NCBI GenBank assembly: GCA_003175865.1
Contig: PSRF01000013.1
Location: 1 to 10,812, forward strand
DNA length: 10,812 bases
Direction: 5' to 3'
Source of the DNA: Blastocatellia bacterium
Lineage (GTDB): Bacteria; Acidobacteriota; Blastocatellia; Pyrinomonadales; Pyrinomonadaceae
In this document: positions 1 through 7,333 of the stretch, piece by piece
Layout: the number at the start of each line of letters is the position of its first letter
Numbering within the stretch: the first letter of the stretch is position 1
The notes under the pieces: generated by a model
The model's input: only the letters and a program-made list of their open reading frames with translations
The model's database searches: none
Told to the model about the DNA's origin: nothing
Translations under genes and position numbers: made by a program

Positions 1-27
1 AAAAATCCACCCTGCCAGAAATGAATC

Positions 28-45
28 CTACACACGGCTGTGTAG
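28..45 (+). terminator. Small perfect stem-loop, possible terminator of an upstream rightward gene
   Basis: A 7-bp perfect inverted repeat (ctacaca / tgtgtag) encloses the 4-nt loop cggc. On the plus strand it is followed by a moderately T-rich stretch (ttagttcagattctttct). This would suit an intrinsic terminator for a rightward gene lying left of the window, but the stem has only three G/C pairs and there is no clean U-run. The direction is therefore a guess. Confidence 0.3.
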
Positions 46-79
46 TTAGTTCAGATTCTTTCTACTAGCCGAACACCAA

Positions 80-151
80 AGAACCTTACGCGCTTGCGAA
101 TAGTCGTTGGATAAACTTCACAACGTTCTTTTCGCAAGCGCGTAAAGTTCT
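80..151. repeat. Long inverted repeat, 21-bp arms with 30-nt spacer
   Basis: Arm one (80-100) and arm two (131-151) are reverse complements over 21 nt with one mismatch (C85 against A146). The inner 15 bp are perfect (ttacgcgcttgcgaa / ttcgcaagcgcgtaa). The arms are GC-richer than their surroundings and enclose a 30-nt spacer. It lies about 140 nt downstream of the stop codon of the leftward phosphoesterase gene and could form a strong hairpin in a transcript from either strand. No poly-U tract follows, so it could be a bidirectional attenuator, an mRNA-stabilising hairpin, a protein-binding palindrome or a dispersed palindromic repeat. The sequence alone does not say which. Confidence 0.6.
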
Positions 152-185
152 GGCTCCCTCGCCGCATAGAAAGGATCTGAAGAAT

Positions 186-203
186 CACAAACTCCCGTTT
201 GTG
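186..203 (-). terminator. Candidate intrinsic terminator of the leftward phosphoesterase gene
   Basis: A perfect 7-bp stem (cacaaac / gtttgtg) encloses a 4-nt loop. It can be lengthened by gaat/attc pairing with a two-base bulge. Read on the minus strand, the hairpin lies about 90 nt after the TAA of the phosphoesterase gene and is followed by attcttcagatccttt, which is U-rich but interrupted. Position and orientation fit termination; the stem is short and the U-tract imperfect. Confidence 0.4.
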
Positions 204-289
204 GGATTCACCTTATTGTTTCAAAAACTTCTTCCTTAAGTGTGAAACCGTGAGCGTTAGCGATCGAAGCACAAAAATCAACTATGAAG

Positions 290-3200
290 TTATTCATCCT
301 CTCTGTTGCCACGTTTATTACTCGCCAACTCTTCTCGCTCCTCTTTCAATCCCAGACGCATCGCATCGAACGCAGGCAAACGCGCGACTGTCGGCATGGG
401 TGTTGATCCTTTTACTGAAAACCAGATGATGCGATTCAAAGTCTCAGCATCTGCCATGTCCGCATGCGACAAATCCTGTTGCTCAGACTCGCGCATCCAG
501 TAAGCCGTCGCAGCATCGCGTGGCGATGGGTTCATCAGATTGTCGAGTGCAACGTTCGGCAATTGGGCCTGATATGGTCTCAAGTCAGGCTCCGCTCGAA
601 AGATGTCCATCGGCGTCGCGCTCGCGTCGAGTTGGTTCATCGGTTCCATGCCAAGCAGCACTTCGATAGTTCTGATCAAACTCACCGTCGTGTGAAACTG
701 ATGAACAAGAATCCCGGGTCTGTTGTAAGCACTGATCACAAGTCCTACCGATCGGTGAGCATCGACATGATCTGGTCCATCCTGCGCGTCGTCTTCGACA
801 ACAAAGATTGCGGTGTCTTTCCAGTAAGGACTCTTCGAAAGATTTTCAACCATCAACCCCAAAGCATAATCATTGTCGGCAACGAAAAACTGCGGCGTCG
901 GTTGTTTTGACGTAAGTCCGGACGTGTGATCATTCGACAACCTCACGATGGAAAGGTTAGGCATTCGATCCGTACCACTAGTCTCCAGTTCTTTTACGTA
1001 GCTGCGGAACTCGTCGAGCCAAGCTCCGAGCCTGGAGTTCCCGCGAAAGCGTGCATCAGGATTGCTACCACTGATGAAAGGACTCGTGCCTTTTTGTTTT
1101 GCCTGCTGATACGACTCAACCGTCATCGCGTCAGGCGTATCTAGATCAAAATTACGAAACGCATCATTGAAGTGCCCTTCCAACGATTTCTTAGTCGCAA
1201 ATGCGGAAACGTTGGGAGAAAGATCCGGATAGGTTTTTTCCTTGTTCACTTTGATAGCGTCGATGTCTGTCTGGGAGAGGGTGGCGACAAACTCGCCATA
1301 GTTTCGATAAGTGAGATTAGCTCGTGCCGCAGCGTCCCAGAGATACAAGCTTTGTGGCTCGGCAACGTCGCGAGAACCGTGCAAGTAAGGAATAAAGCGG
1401 CGCATGTAGTTTGCGACATCTTCAGTGCCGACAGAAGGACCAAACATTGACGGAGTGTTGCGCTTTGGTTCGTAATCCGGGAGACGGTTGAATCCTTCGA
1501 AATCGTACCCACGACCTCTTTTGCTATAACTCCAACGGAAACTCTTGTCGACGTAATCAGTTGAAAATGCCGCGGTGGACCAGTTATGACCATCCGGACT
1601 CGCTTCCGAATTCACGAAGAAGCGATCAAACAATCCGAACCGCAAAGCGAGCGCACGATGATTTGGTGCGATGTCCTGACGCGTGCCACTGGTTCGAGCC
1701 GCAGCTTGAGTCGATCCAAAGATTGCGAGCGTTGGATCTCCATCAGCGGGCGAGCCATCGCCGGACTTTTCAATGTCGCCAAAAACCTGATCATAGGTGC
1801 GATTCTCTTTGATGATGTAAATCACATGCTTTATCGGCGACGCACCTGCAAAGAGTGGTTGTTTCCCTCCAACCAATGCGTTGGTCTGCATCACTTGTTG
1901 CGTGTAGCGGGCGAGTGTTGGGTCGTCGGGCATGGGAACAGCACTAATATTTCCAACGACAAGCGATACACTGTACTGACCACCCTGCCCTCCTCCGCGA
2001 CCAGTGCCCACAGGAAAACGATCGTTTGGACTATTTGGTGTGCGTCCTGAGTTGTTGACGACAACTGATGAATTCTCGAGCCCGGTACCCTTCCCATTTC
2101 CAACAAAGAGTGTTTGCGCCGCAACTGCAACCGCTGACGGATAGTGTCCGGTGGGAATAAAACCACGGACGCGACTCAGCTGATCTTTGTCGCGCTTTGC
2201 GTATGCAGGCCTGTCACTCGTCCCGGAATTGTCGAGCGACACCGGAGCCAGTGATACAACTGCAACCGAGTTGCTGTGTGCATTCGCGACAAACAACGTC
2301 GTACCTGTGCGATCGAGCGCGATACCTTCAGGACTGTTGCCCTTGAGCGCGCTTTCAGAGAGACGAACATTGATTCGTTCGACTTCGCGATCGTTGCGCG
2401 TGTCGATCATTGAAGCGCTGTCATCGTCGGAATTGACGACGTAAAGCCGAGAGTGTTTTGCATCCCACAACATCGACGTTGGATGCCGTCCAACAGGAAT
2501 GTAGGACACCCTTGAGGATTTGGTCGTCACTTCTACGGCCGCAACAGAGCTGTCGTTCCAACAAGAGACGTAAACTTTCCAGATGGACCGATCACCGATA
2601 TTGGCGGGACGTCGATCGGGAAAGGCATAAAGGTTCGACACATTGAAGCTGGTGGTCACAACACTGTACGGATATGTGAAATGTTCTCCCTCGTTTTGAA
2701 TGTTGTGACCGCGAAGGGGAATTGTTTGGAGTTTTCTGTCGCCGTTCAGATCAGTAATCACGCCAAGGTTATCCGCGAGATTATTTGCGACGAACAGCGT
2801 GTTGCCGTCTGGAGTTATTGAAATACCAGTTGGGTATACGGGCACGTGATTGCTGTTGTAGCGGGGTGAACTTGCAGCATTAGCAAACCCGGTTACATCT
2901 ATGAACGGCGCGTCAACAGTCGTGTTTGGCCCAGCTGAAGTTGGTGTGATCGGGGTCCTAGTCCCAGGGTGAAAGCGAAAGATCCAAATTTTGTTTTCGA
3001 AACCTCCGGAAACGTACAGTTGATATGAACCATCTGGGTTAGGCTGTGGAGAGAAAACGACGCCAACGTTTACGCTTTGCGGTGAAGGAAAGTAGACGTT
3101 CTGAATAACCTGTGGGGTCGGGTTGTTCAGATCGATAACAGCCAGTGACTGCTGTCCAACATTGGCAGCGGAGTTGAACTGGATTCCGTAGCCACTGTTA

Positions 3201-3448
3201 ACTGAGATTAAGTAGCGACCGAGTCCATCAGGGCCTTCGCGATCCGGACTCCGAACAAACTCGACTGGTAATGCGCCGACTGCTGGTTCTTTGGTGTTGG
3301 CATCAATAACCAGCGTGCCGGCGATTGGCTGTTCGCCATTCGCTACAACGTCACTCGGCGCCGCAGCTGGACGGTCAAACACAAGACTCATTGAAAGCGC
3401 GCAGATTACCAGCGCAATTGCGACATTATTTCGTTTAAGTTGTTCCAT
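290..3448 (-). CDS. Exported YVTN beta-propeller / alkaline-phosphatase-like phosphoesterase
   Basis: A 1052-residue protein. Residues 1-30 form a signal peptide: basic start MEQLKR, a hydrophobic run at 9-24, and an alanine-rich likely cleavage site near AAA30. Residues about 75-500 are a beta-propeller of the YncE/YVTN type, with blades showing TLFVANN (218-223), LYVVNSDDD (335-343) and TLFVANAHSNSVAVV (384-398). A glycine-rich linker (481-491) leads to a phosphoesterase domain at about 540-960. That domain has the metal-site signature IIKENRTYDQ (545-554), SPDGHNW (617-623), LSNDHTSG (837-844) and EDDAQDGPDHVDAHR (885-899), as in the phosphoesterase/AcpA-like branch of the alkaline phosphatase superfamily. 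The substrate is unknown; a phosphoester hydrolysed outside the cytoplasm is the expectation. At about 1050 residues it is on the long side for such fusions. The ATG at 3448 gives the complete signal peptide. No Shine-Dalgarno is visible upstream (ctctctcttcaattt). It stands alone and is divergent from the VWA gene. Confidence 0.93.
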   Translation of the reverse strand: MEQLKRNNVAIALVICALSMSLVFDRPAAAPSDVVANGEQPIAGTLVIDANTKEPAVGALPVEFVRSPDREGPDGLGRYLISVNSGYGIQFNSAANVGQQSLAVIDLNNPTPQVIQNVYFPSPQSVNVGVVFSPQPNPDGSYQLYVSGGFENKIWIFRFHPGTRTPITPTSAGPNTTVDAPFIDVTGFANAASSPRYNSNHVPVYPTGISITPDGNTLFVANNLADNLGVITDLNGDRKLQTIPLRGHNIQNEGEHFTYPYSVVTTSFNVSNLYAFPDRRPANIGDRSIWKVYVSCWNDSSVAAVEVTTKSSRVSYIPVGRHPTSMLWDAKHSRLYVVNSDDDSASMIDTRNDREVERINVRLSESALKGNSPEGIALDRTGTTLFVANAHSNSVAVVSLAPVSLDNSGTSDRPAYAKRDKDQLSRVRGFIPTGHYPSAVAVAAQTLFVGNGKGTGLENSSVVVNNSGRTPNSPNDRFPVGTGRGGGQGGQYSVSLVVGNISAVPMPDDPTLARYTQQVMQTNALVGGKQPLFAGASPIKHVIYIIKENRTYDQVFGDIEKSGDGSPADGDPTLAIFGSTQAAARTSGTRQDIAPNHRALALRFGLFDRFFVNSEASPDGHNWSTAAFSTDYVDKSFRWSYSKRGRGYDFEGFNRLPDYEPKRNTPSMFGPSVGTEDVANYMRRFIPYLHGSRDVAEPQSLYLWDAAARANLTYRNYGEFVATLSQTDIDAIKVNKEKTYPDLSPNVSAFATKKSLEGHFNDAFRNFDLDTPDAMTVESYQQAKQKGTSPFISGSNPDARFRGNSRLGAWLDEFRSYVKELETSGTDRMPNLSIVRLSNDHTSGLTSKQPTPQFFVADNDYALGLMVENLSKSPYWKDTAIFVVEDDAQDGPDHVDAHRSVGLVISAYNRPGILVHQFHTTVSLIRTIEVLLGMEPMNQLDASATPMDIFRAEPDLRPYQAQLPNVALDNLMNPSPRDAATAYWMRESEQQDLSHADMADAETLNRIIWFSVKGSTPMPTVARLPAFDAMRLGLKEEREELASNKRGNREDE

Positions 3449-3468
3449 AAATTGAAGAGAGAGTGCGC

Positions 3469-3497
3469 AGTGTAACTATTGGATTGCAGATTGCCAA
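3469..3497 (-). promoter_or_regulatory. Candidate sigma70-type promoter for the phosphoesterase gene
   Basis: On the minus strand TTGGCA (3497-3492) is separated by exactly 17 nt from TACACT (3474-3469). These match the -35 and -10 consensus at 5/6 and 4/6. Transcription would begin about 13 nt before the ATG at 3448. The -35 box falls inside a degenerate intergenic repeat (gattgccaattgcc), so part of the match may be coincidence. No operator was recognised. Confidence 0.35.
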
Positions 3498-3640
3498 TTG
3501 CCGATTTGTTAATTGTGAGTAGTCCGCGGTCTGAACCAGTGGTCAGTAGTCAGTCTTTGATGGGTCAATCCGTCCTATATCTCCTGGTACTATAACGGAC
3601 AACTGACCACTCACAACCGACGAGAACGCAATCGGAAATT
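3481..3640. repeat. Degenerate imperfect-palindromic intergenic element, copy 1
   Basis: Most of the 306-bp divergent intergenic region is made of degenerate motifs: attgccaattgccgattt (3490-3507), gtggtcagtagtcagt (3539-3554), a central cctata (3574-3579), then gacaactgaccac (3598-3610) and caatcggaaattgg (3629-3642). The two halves are imperfect reverse complements, for example gtggtcagtagtc against gtggtcagttgtc on the other strand. The same motifs recur in the same order and orientation at 9954-10100. This looks like a dispersed intergenic repeat family and not unique regulatory DNA. The remaining bases to 3710 show nothing else I can name. Confidence 0.55.
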
Positions 3641-3733
3641 GGAATCAACAATTAAAACGCGGCAACCAGCAATGGTTTCGGCGCTACTAATCTCCCATAG
3701 CTTCTCCCTGCAACAACGCGCAATTCACGCGTG

Positions 3734-3739
3734 TATAAT
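3734..3739 (+). promoter_or_regulatory. Consensus -10 box TATAAT for the VWA gene
   Basis: A perfect TATAAT ends 15 nt before the ATG at 3755. The matching -35 position (3711-3716, caacaa) is poor. Transcription would start near 3746, giving a leader of only about 9 nt. The mRNA would then be nearly leaderless, which agrees with the lack of a Shine-Dalgarno upstream of that ATG (gggctttaacca). Confidence 0.4.
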
Positions 3740-3754
3740 GACGGGCTTTAACCA

Positions 3755-6052
3755 ATGGATCGCGTCGTACGGTTCCTGTTTGGACATGAGCAGGCCGTCT
3801 TTCGAAACGGCCGCTTTGGCTTCGACCTGCGTCCAGGCATAGTTGCTCTTCTCGGCATCGTAGCGATTATTGCCGTTGTTATTTACTTCGTTTACATCAA
3901 ACCCCAAACTAGAGTTCAACGTCGAACAGCGACTGTGCTCATCGCGTTACGTGCTGCGCTACTTGCACTGATGATCGTTTTGCTGTTACGACCCGTCGTC
4001 GTTGTTTCGTCGGTCGTCCCTCGCAGTAGCTATGTCGCAGTCGTCGTCGATGATTCGCTCAGCATGAAGTTAAAAGACATGCCTGGCGGTGCAACGAGAC
4101 TAGATGCAGCCAAACAAGCACTCTTCAACAACAAGCCGGGCCAACGTTCATTCATGGACCAGTTGGAAGAACGTTTCAAAACTGATCTTTATGGCTTCTC
4201 CGGCACGCTCACAAAACTAAAAGACCAGAACGACCTTTATGGCGAAGGTCGTAGCAGTGATGTCACCGGCGCCCTGAACGAAACTCTTAAGCGAACATCA
4301 GGAATGCCTCTTTCCGCCGTAGTGATTGCTACTGACGGCGCGGAGAATGTACCCACGGATCTCGCCGCAACTTTGCGAGAACTACGCGCGCGCGATGTCG
4401 GAGTGTTCACGGTCGGGCTCGGTGACACCTCACGTCCAACAGACGCAGAACTGACAAGGATCGACTTGCCTCGACGGGTGATCGTTGGATCGCGCGTGAA
4501 CATTGAAGCCTTTGTAGGCTTGCGTGGTTTTGGATCTACAAAAGTTCTGCTGGGCGTTCGCGAAGATGGTCGTGCGATCAAAACGGAAGAGTTCCAACTG
4601 CGCGGCAACGACACGCAGGCAGTCGACCTTGAGATCACACCGACCACTGCAGGCATACATCGCTACACGGTTGAAATCACACCGCTGGATGGCGAAGTAA
4701 CTCTCGAAAACAACAAACAGGACGCACTCGTCCAGGTAATCGAAGGACCACTTCGTGTGCTGTATGTTGAAGGCGAACCGCGTTGGGAACTAGGCAAGAT
4801 CAGAGAAGCGCTGCAAGTGAATGAAAAGAACGTTTCGATTGTGTCGTTGCAGCGAACTGGTGAGAACAAGTTCTATCGTCAGGGTATTGGTAATCAAAAC
4901 GAACTCCTAACTGGATTTCCAAAAACCGAAGAAGAACTCTTTGCTTACCAGGGAATAATTCTCGGTAGCGTCGAAGCGGGGTTCTTCACCGCCGAACAAC
5001 TGCGCAACATTGAAGCATTTGTGGCAAGACGAGGTGGTGGACTGCTCGCACTCGGCGGACGACTTTCATTTGACGGAGGAAAATTCAAGGGAACCCCCAT
5101 GGGCGATCTCCTGCCAGTTGTTCTCGACGGCGGAAATGTTGATCCGGCGAACTCATATGCTCCTGTTTACAAACCGGTCCTGACTGTTCCAGGTCAGACA
5201 CATCCAATCACACGTCTCAACGACGATCGCGCAGTCAGTCAAAAAACATGGAACGACCTGCCGCCAATTTCAATCTCCGAAATTTTGAGCAACGTTAAGC
5301 CGGGAGCTTCAGTACTGCTTGAGGCCCGGAAAAACGGTTCCTCGCAAGCGGTGCCTTTGCTGATTCAACAACGTTACGGTCGCGGACAAACTCTCGCGCT
5401 GACTGCTACTGATACCTGGCGTTGGCGCATGCGCGCGGATTCCAAGAGCAGTGCACACGAAACCTTCTGGCGTCAGATGCTTAGGTACCTCGTCAGTTTC
5501 ACGCCGTCGGAAACTGAGATTAGCGCTGCCCAGGACGTGTATGCGCTTGACGACACGATTCGTGTGGTCGCAGAGATACGAGACAAAAAATACAACGCAG
5601 TTCCGGATGCACATGCTACGGCGCATATTACTAAACCTTCAGGCGCAACGGTCGATCTGCCGCTTAAGTTCACTACCCTGAACGACGTGAATGCTTATGT
5701 TGGTGAATTCAGAGCAGACGAGTTAGGCCAACACAAGATCGTGTTAGGAGGAAACAGCCCAACTCTCGGCCAACTGAGCGCAAGCTCAAACGTTCTGGTG
5801 AGCGATCTGAATCGCGAGTATTTTGGCGCGACACAGAACGTTGATTTGTTGAAGAGATTAGCAACAGAGACTGGCGGAAAGTACTACACGAGCAGCAACC
5901 TGCAATCACTCGTTGACGATCTGACTTATCGCCAAACTCCGTACTCGGAGCGAGTAACCAAAGATCTTTGGGATATGCCAATCAACTTCGTATTGATTAT
6001 TGGGTTGTTGAGTGCCGAGTGGTTCTTAAGAAAACGTGAAGGTCTGGCGTGA
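3755..6052 (+). CDS. Membrane-anchored VWA protein with cysteine-free glutamine-amidotransferase-like domain
   Basis: A 765-residue protein, probably anchored in the inner membrane with its bulk in the periplasm. Two helices (about 29-47 and 60-80) precede a von Willebrand A domain (about 92-225). The VWA domain has a complete MIDAS: D99-x-S101-x-S103, T171, and D194 in ATDG. A beta-sandwich-like region (about 235-330) is followed by a class I glutamine-amidotransferase-like domain (about 332-560, with VLYVEGEPRWE, GGGLLALGG and GRGQTLALTATDTWRW). A second beta-rich segment (about 590-685) and a C-terminal helix (742-757, INFVLIIGLLSAEWFL) end in a basic tail. This is the architecture of the large VWA proteins found beside MoxR/DUF58 genes. 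The protein contains no cysteine, so the GATase-like domain cannot act as an amidotransferase and is probably a structural or binding module. An in-frame TAA at 3749-3751 makes ATG 3755 the first possible ATG. Likely role: metal-dependent adhesion or assembly partner of a MoxR ATPase. Confidence 0.9.
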   Translation: MDRVVRFLFGHEQAVFRNGRFGFDLRPGIVALLGIVAIIAVVIYFVYIKPQTRVQRRTATVLIALRAALLALMIVLLLRPVVVVSSVVPRSSYVAVVVDDSLSMKLKDMPGGATRLDAAKQALFNNKPGQRSFMDQLEERFKTDLYGFSGTLTKLKDQNDLYGEGRSSDVTGALNETLKRTSGMPLSAVVIATDGAENVPTDLAATLRELRARDVGVFTVGLGDTSRPTDAELTRIDLPRRVIVGSRVNIEAFVGLRGFGSTKVLLGVREDGRAIKTEEFQLRGNDTQAVDLEITPTTAGIHRYTVEITPLDGEVTLENNKQDALVQVIEGPLRVLYVEGEPRWELGKIREALQVNEKNVSIVSLQRTGENKFYRQGIGNQNELLTGFPKTEEELFAYQGIILGSVEAGFFTAEQLRNIEAFVARRGGGLLALGGRLSFDGGKFKGTPMGDLLPVVLDGGNVDPANSYAPVYKPVLTVPGQTHPITRLNDDRAVSQKTWNDLPPISISEILSNVKPGASVLLEARKNGSSQAVPLLIQQRYGRGQTLALTATDTWRWRMRADSKSSAHETFWRQMLRYLVSFTPSETEISAAQDVYALDDTIRVVAEIRDKKYNAVPDAHATAHITKPSGATVDLPLKFTTLNDVNAYVGEFRADELGQHKIVLGGNSPTLGQLSASSNVLVSDLNREYFGATQNVDLLKRLATETGGKYYTSSNLQSLVDDLTYRQTPYSERVTKDLWDMPINFVLIIGLLSAEWFLRKREGLA

Positions 6053-6056
6053 TGTT

Positions 6057-6153
6057 CTCTGCGTTCCCTCCGCGTTCTCTGCACCTCTGCGGTTTTAATT
6101 AGCGGAATTAGACTCAACCACAGAGGCGCAGAGGACACAGAGGAAACGCAGAG
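6057..6153. repeat. 38-bp-arm near-perfect palindrome (cacagaggcgcagag-type repeat)
   Basis: Arms 6057-6094 and 6116-6153 are reverse complements over 38 nt with six differences, all transitions. The 21-nt loop holds a nested taatt/aatta stem (6096-6110). The left arm begins 4 nt after the VWA stop codon. Because of the nature of the changes, five of the six differences become G-U pairs in a minus-strand transcript, against one on the plus strand. From memory, repeats with the theme accacagaggc-cagagg are widespread between genes in several environmental bacterial phyla; I cannot verify this here. In the plus-strand transcript it would form a strong hairpin between two genes and might reduce expression of the downstream pair. 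Confidence 0.8.
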
Positions 6154-6176
6154 AGTCTACTGAAACGTAAATACAC

Positions 6177-7175
6177 ATGAGTCACAATTGGGTCGCCACT
6201 GTTTTCGTTAGTCTGGTACTGGCGGTCTCTGTGTGTTCACAAACAACGACTCCCAAACCTGCACCTCCCGACAAGAACAAGTTTGCGCTGATCATAAGTG
6301 GACCAGGAGGTGAACCGGACTACTCAAAACAATTTGACCAATGGACCACGCAACTACAACAAATACTAACTTCGAGGTACAGCTTCCCTGCTGAACAGTT
6401 GGCAATCTTGAATGAGACAGGCTCAAAGGGTGCAAAGAAGTCGACGGCGGAAGAAGTTAGGAACGCATTCTCTTCGCTACAAACAAAGCTCCAACCTGAC
6501 AACGTTCTTTACGTGTTCTTCATCGGCCACGGAAGCTCTGATGGACGCGAGTCGAAATTCAATTTAGTTGGTCGCGACATGTCCGCAACGGACTACGCCA
6601 GTCTCTTCGCCGCTTTGCCTACAAAGCGAATTGTCATCTTCAACATGTCGAGTGCAAGCGGAGAGTTCATCAAGAGTCTTTCGACTAAGGGCCGCGTCGT
6701 TGTTACGGCAACTCGTAGTGGTCAGGAGCAAAACGCAACGCGCTTTCCCGGTTTCTTCATTTCCGCGTTGTCTGCATCAGATGCAGACGCAGATCAGGAC
6801 GGACACATCTCTGTCCTGGAAGCGTTTGCTTACGCGACTCGTCTAACGGCCGAATTCTATTCACGCGCGGGTCGTCTCGCCACTGAACATGCGCTTCTGG
6901 AGGACAACGGCGACGGCGTTGGACACGAAAAGATGGAAGAGGGTGATGGACTGCTGGCACGGGCAACCTATCTCGACTCCTTAAATGTGGAACAGGCTGC
7001 GGCAAACGTCGCAACCGCGAAGTTGCTTCGCGAAAAGGAGCGACTTGAGAGTGATATAAACGAGTTGATTGGAAATAAAAGAAATCTGAGTGAAGCTGAG
7101 TACGAATCAAGACTTGAGAAACTGTTTATCGAGTTAGCGAAGATCAACCGAACTATTAAGCAGGCTGGATCGTGA
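6177..7175 (+). CDS. Secreted caspase/legumain-fold protein lacking the catalytic cysteine (pseudo-caspase), with EF-hand loop
   Basis: A 332-residue exported protein. The signal peptide is about 1-22 (VATVFVSLVLAVSVCSQ); valine before Cys20 argues against a lipobox. Residues about 35-250 resemble C13/caspase-like (clan CD) domains: a strand at KFALIISG, a helix, YVFFIGHGSSDGR with the expected catalytic His118, the strand RIVIFNMSSASGEF, then VVVTATRSGQEQNATRF. Aligning SGEF with the usual CxSG block puts Ser159 (AGT, 6651-6653) at the nucleophile position. No cysteine occurs after residue 20, so cysteine peptidase activity is excluded. Residues 204-215 form a textbook EF-hand loop (DADQDGHISVLE). 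An EDNGDGVGH motif (242-250), seen in related bacterial proteins, follows. The C-terminus (about 265-328) is charged, helical and probably coiled-coil. No clear ribosome binding site precedes ATG 6177. The frame continues open past its TGA to 7302-7304. Confidence 0.85.
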   Translation: MSHNWVATVFVSLVLAVSVCSQTTTPKPAPPDKNKFALIISGPGGEPDYSKQFDQWTTQLQQILTSRYSFPAEQLAILNETGSKGAKKSTAEEVRNAFSSLQTKLQPDNVLYVFFIGHGSSDGRESKFNLVGRDMSATDYASLFAALPTKRIVIFNMSSASGEFIKSLSTKGRVVVTATRSGQEQNATRFPGFFISALSASDADADQDGHISVLEAFAYATRLTAEFYSRAGRLATEHALLEDNGDGVGHEKMEEGDGLLARATYLDSLNVEQAAANVATAKLLREKERLESDINELIGNKRNLSEAEYESRLEKLFIELAKINRTIKQAGS

Positions 7176-7304
7176 CGAAGGCGTTTTAACGGTTTACGAA
7201 AACAAGAACCCAGTTCGCCTAAGGAGTTTGAATTTGAAAATGAAATGGTCAGCGTGGAGGAGCTCACTCAGATTGCGATTTATCAGATAATCTTTGAAGA
7301 GTGA
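7176..7304 (+). other. In-frame open extension after the pseudo-caspase stop codon
   Basis: Beyond the TGA at 7173-7175 the same frame remains open for 42 codons and ends at TGA 7302-7304. The second half would read KEFEFENEMVSVEELTQ and onward, an acidic, helix-friendly peptide. The final TGA overlaps a possible GTG start (7301) of the next gene in a GTGA arrangement typical of coupled genes. It may be the lost C-terminus of the pseudo-caspase, a readthrough extension, or chance. An AAGGAG sits at 7221-7226 with no well-spaced start in this frame. No independent gene is supported here. Confidence 0.35.
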
Positions 7305-7333
7305 GAAAAGTCTTGGGACTGAAGAGACCGAGG

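Noticed and set aside
464..2050. Several open frames of 70-154 codons on the plus strand opposite the phosphoesterase gene
   Set aside because: They are antisense to a strongly supported gene, are rich in Arg/Ser/His as is usual for shadow frames, and show no domain or ribosome binding site.
6177..6239. Lipoprotein signal in the pseudo-caspase (Cys20)
   Set aside because: The residue before the cysteine is valine, not Gly/Ala/Ser, so the lipobox is non-canonical; an ordinary signal peptide fits better.
7173..7230. Selenocysteine insertion at the pseudo-caspase TGA
   Set aside because: No convincing hairpin lies just downstream of the TGA, and the residue is far from the active-site region, so Sec would not restore the missing nucleophile.
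7240..7290. A 16-codon frame (MKWSAWRS...) with AAGGAG upstream
   Set aside because: The spacing from AAGGAG to ATG is about 13 nt, the peptide is very short and basic, and the other frame through the same bases reads more like protein.
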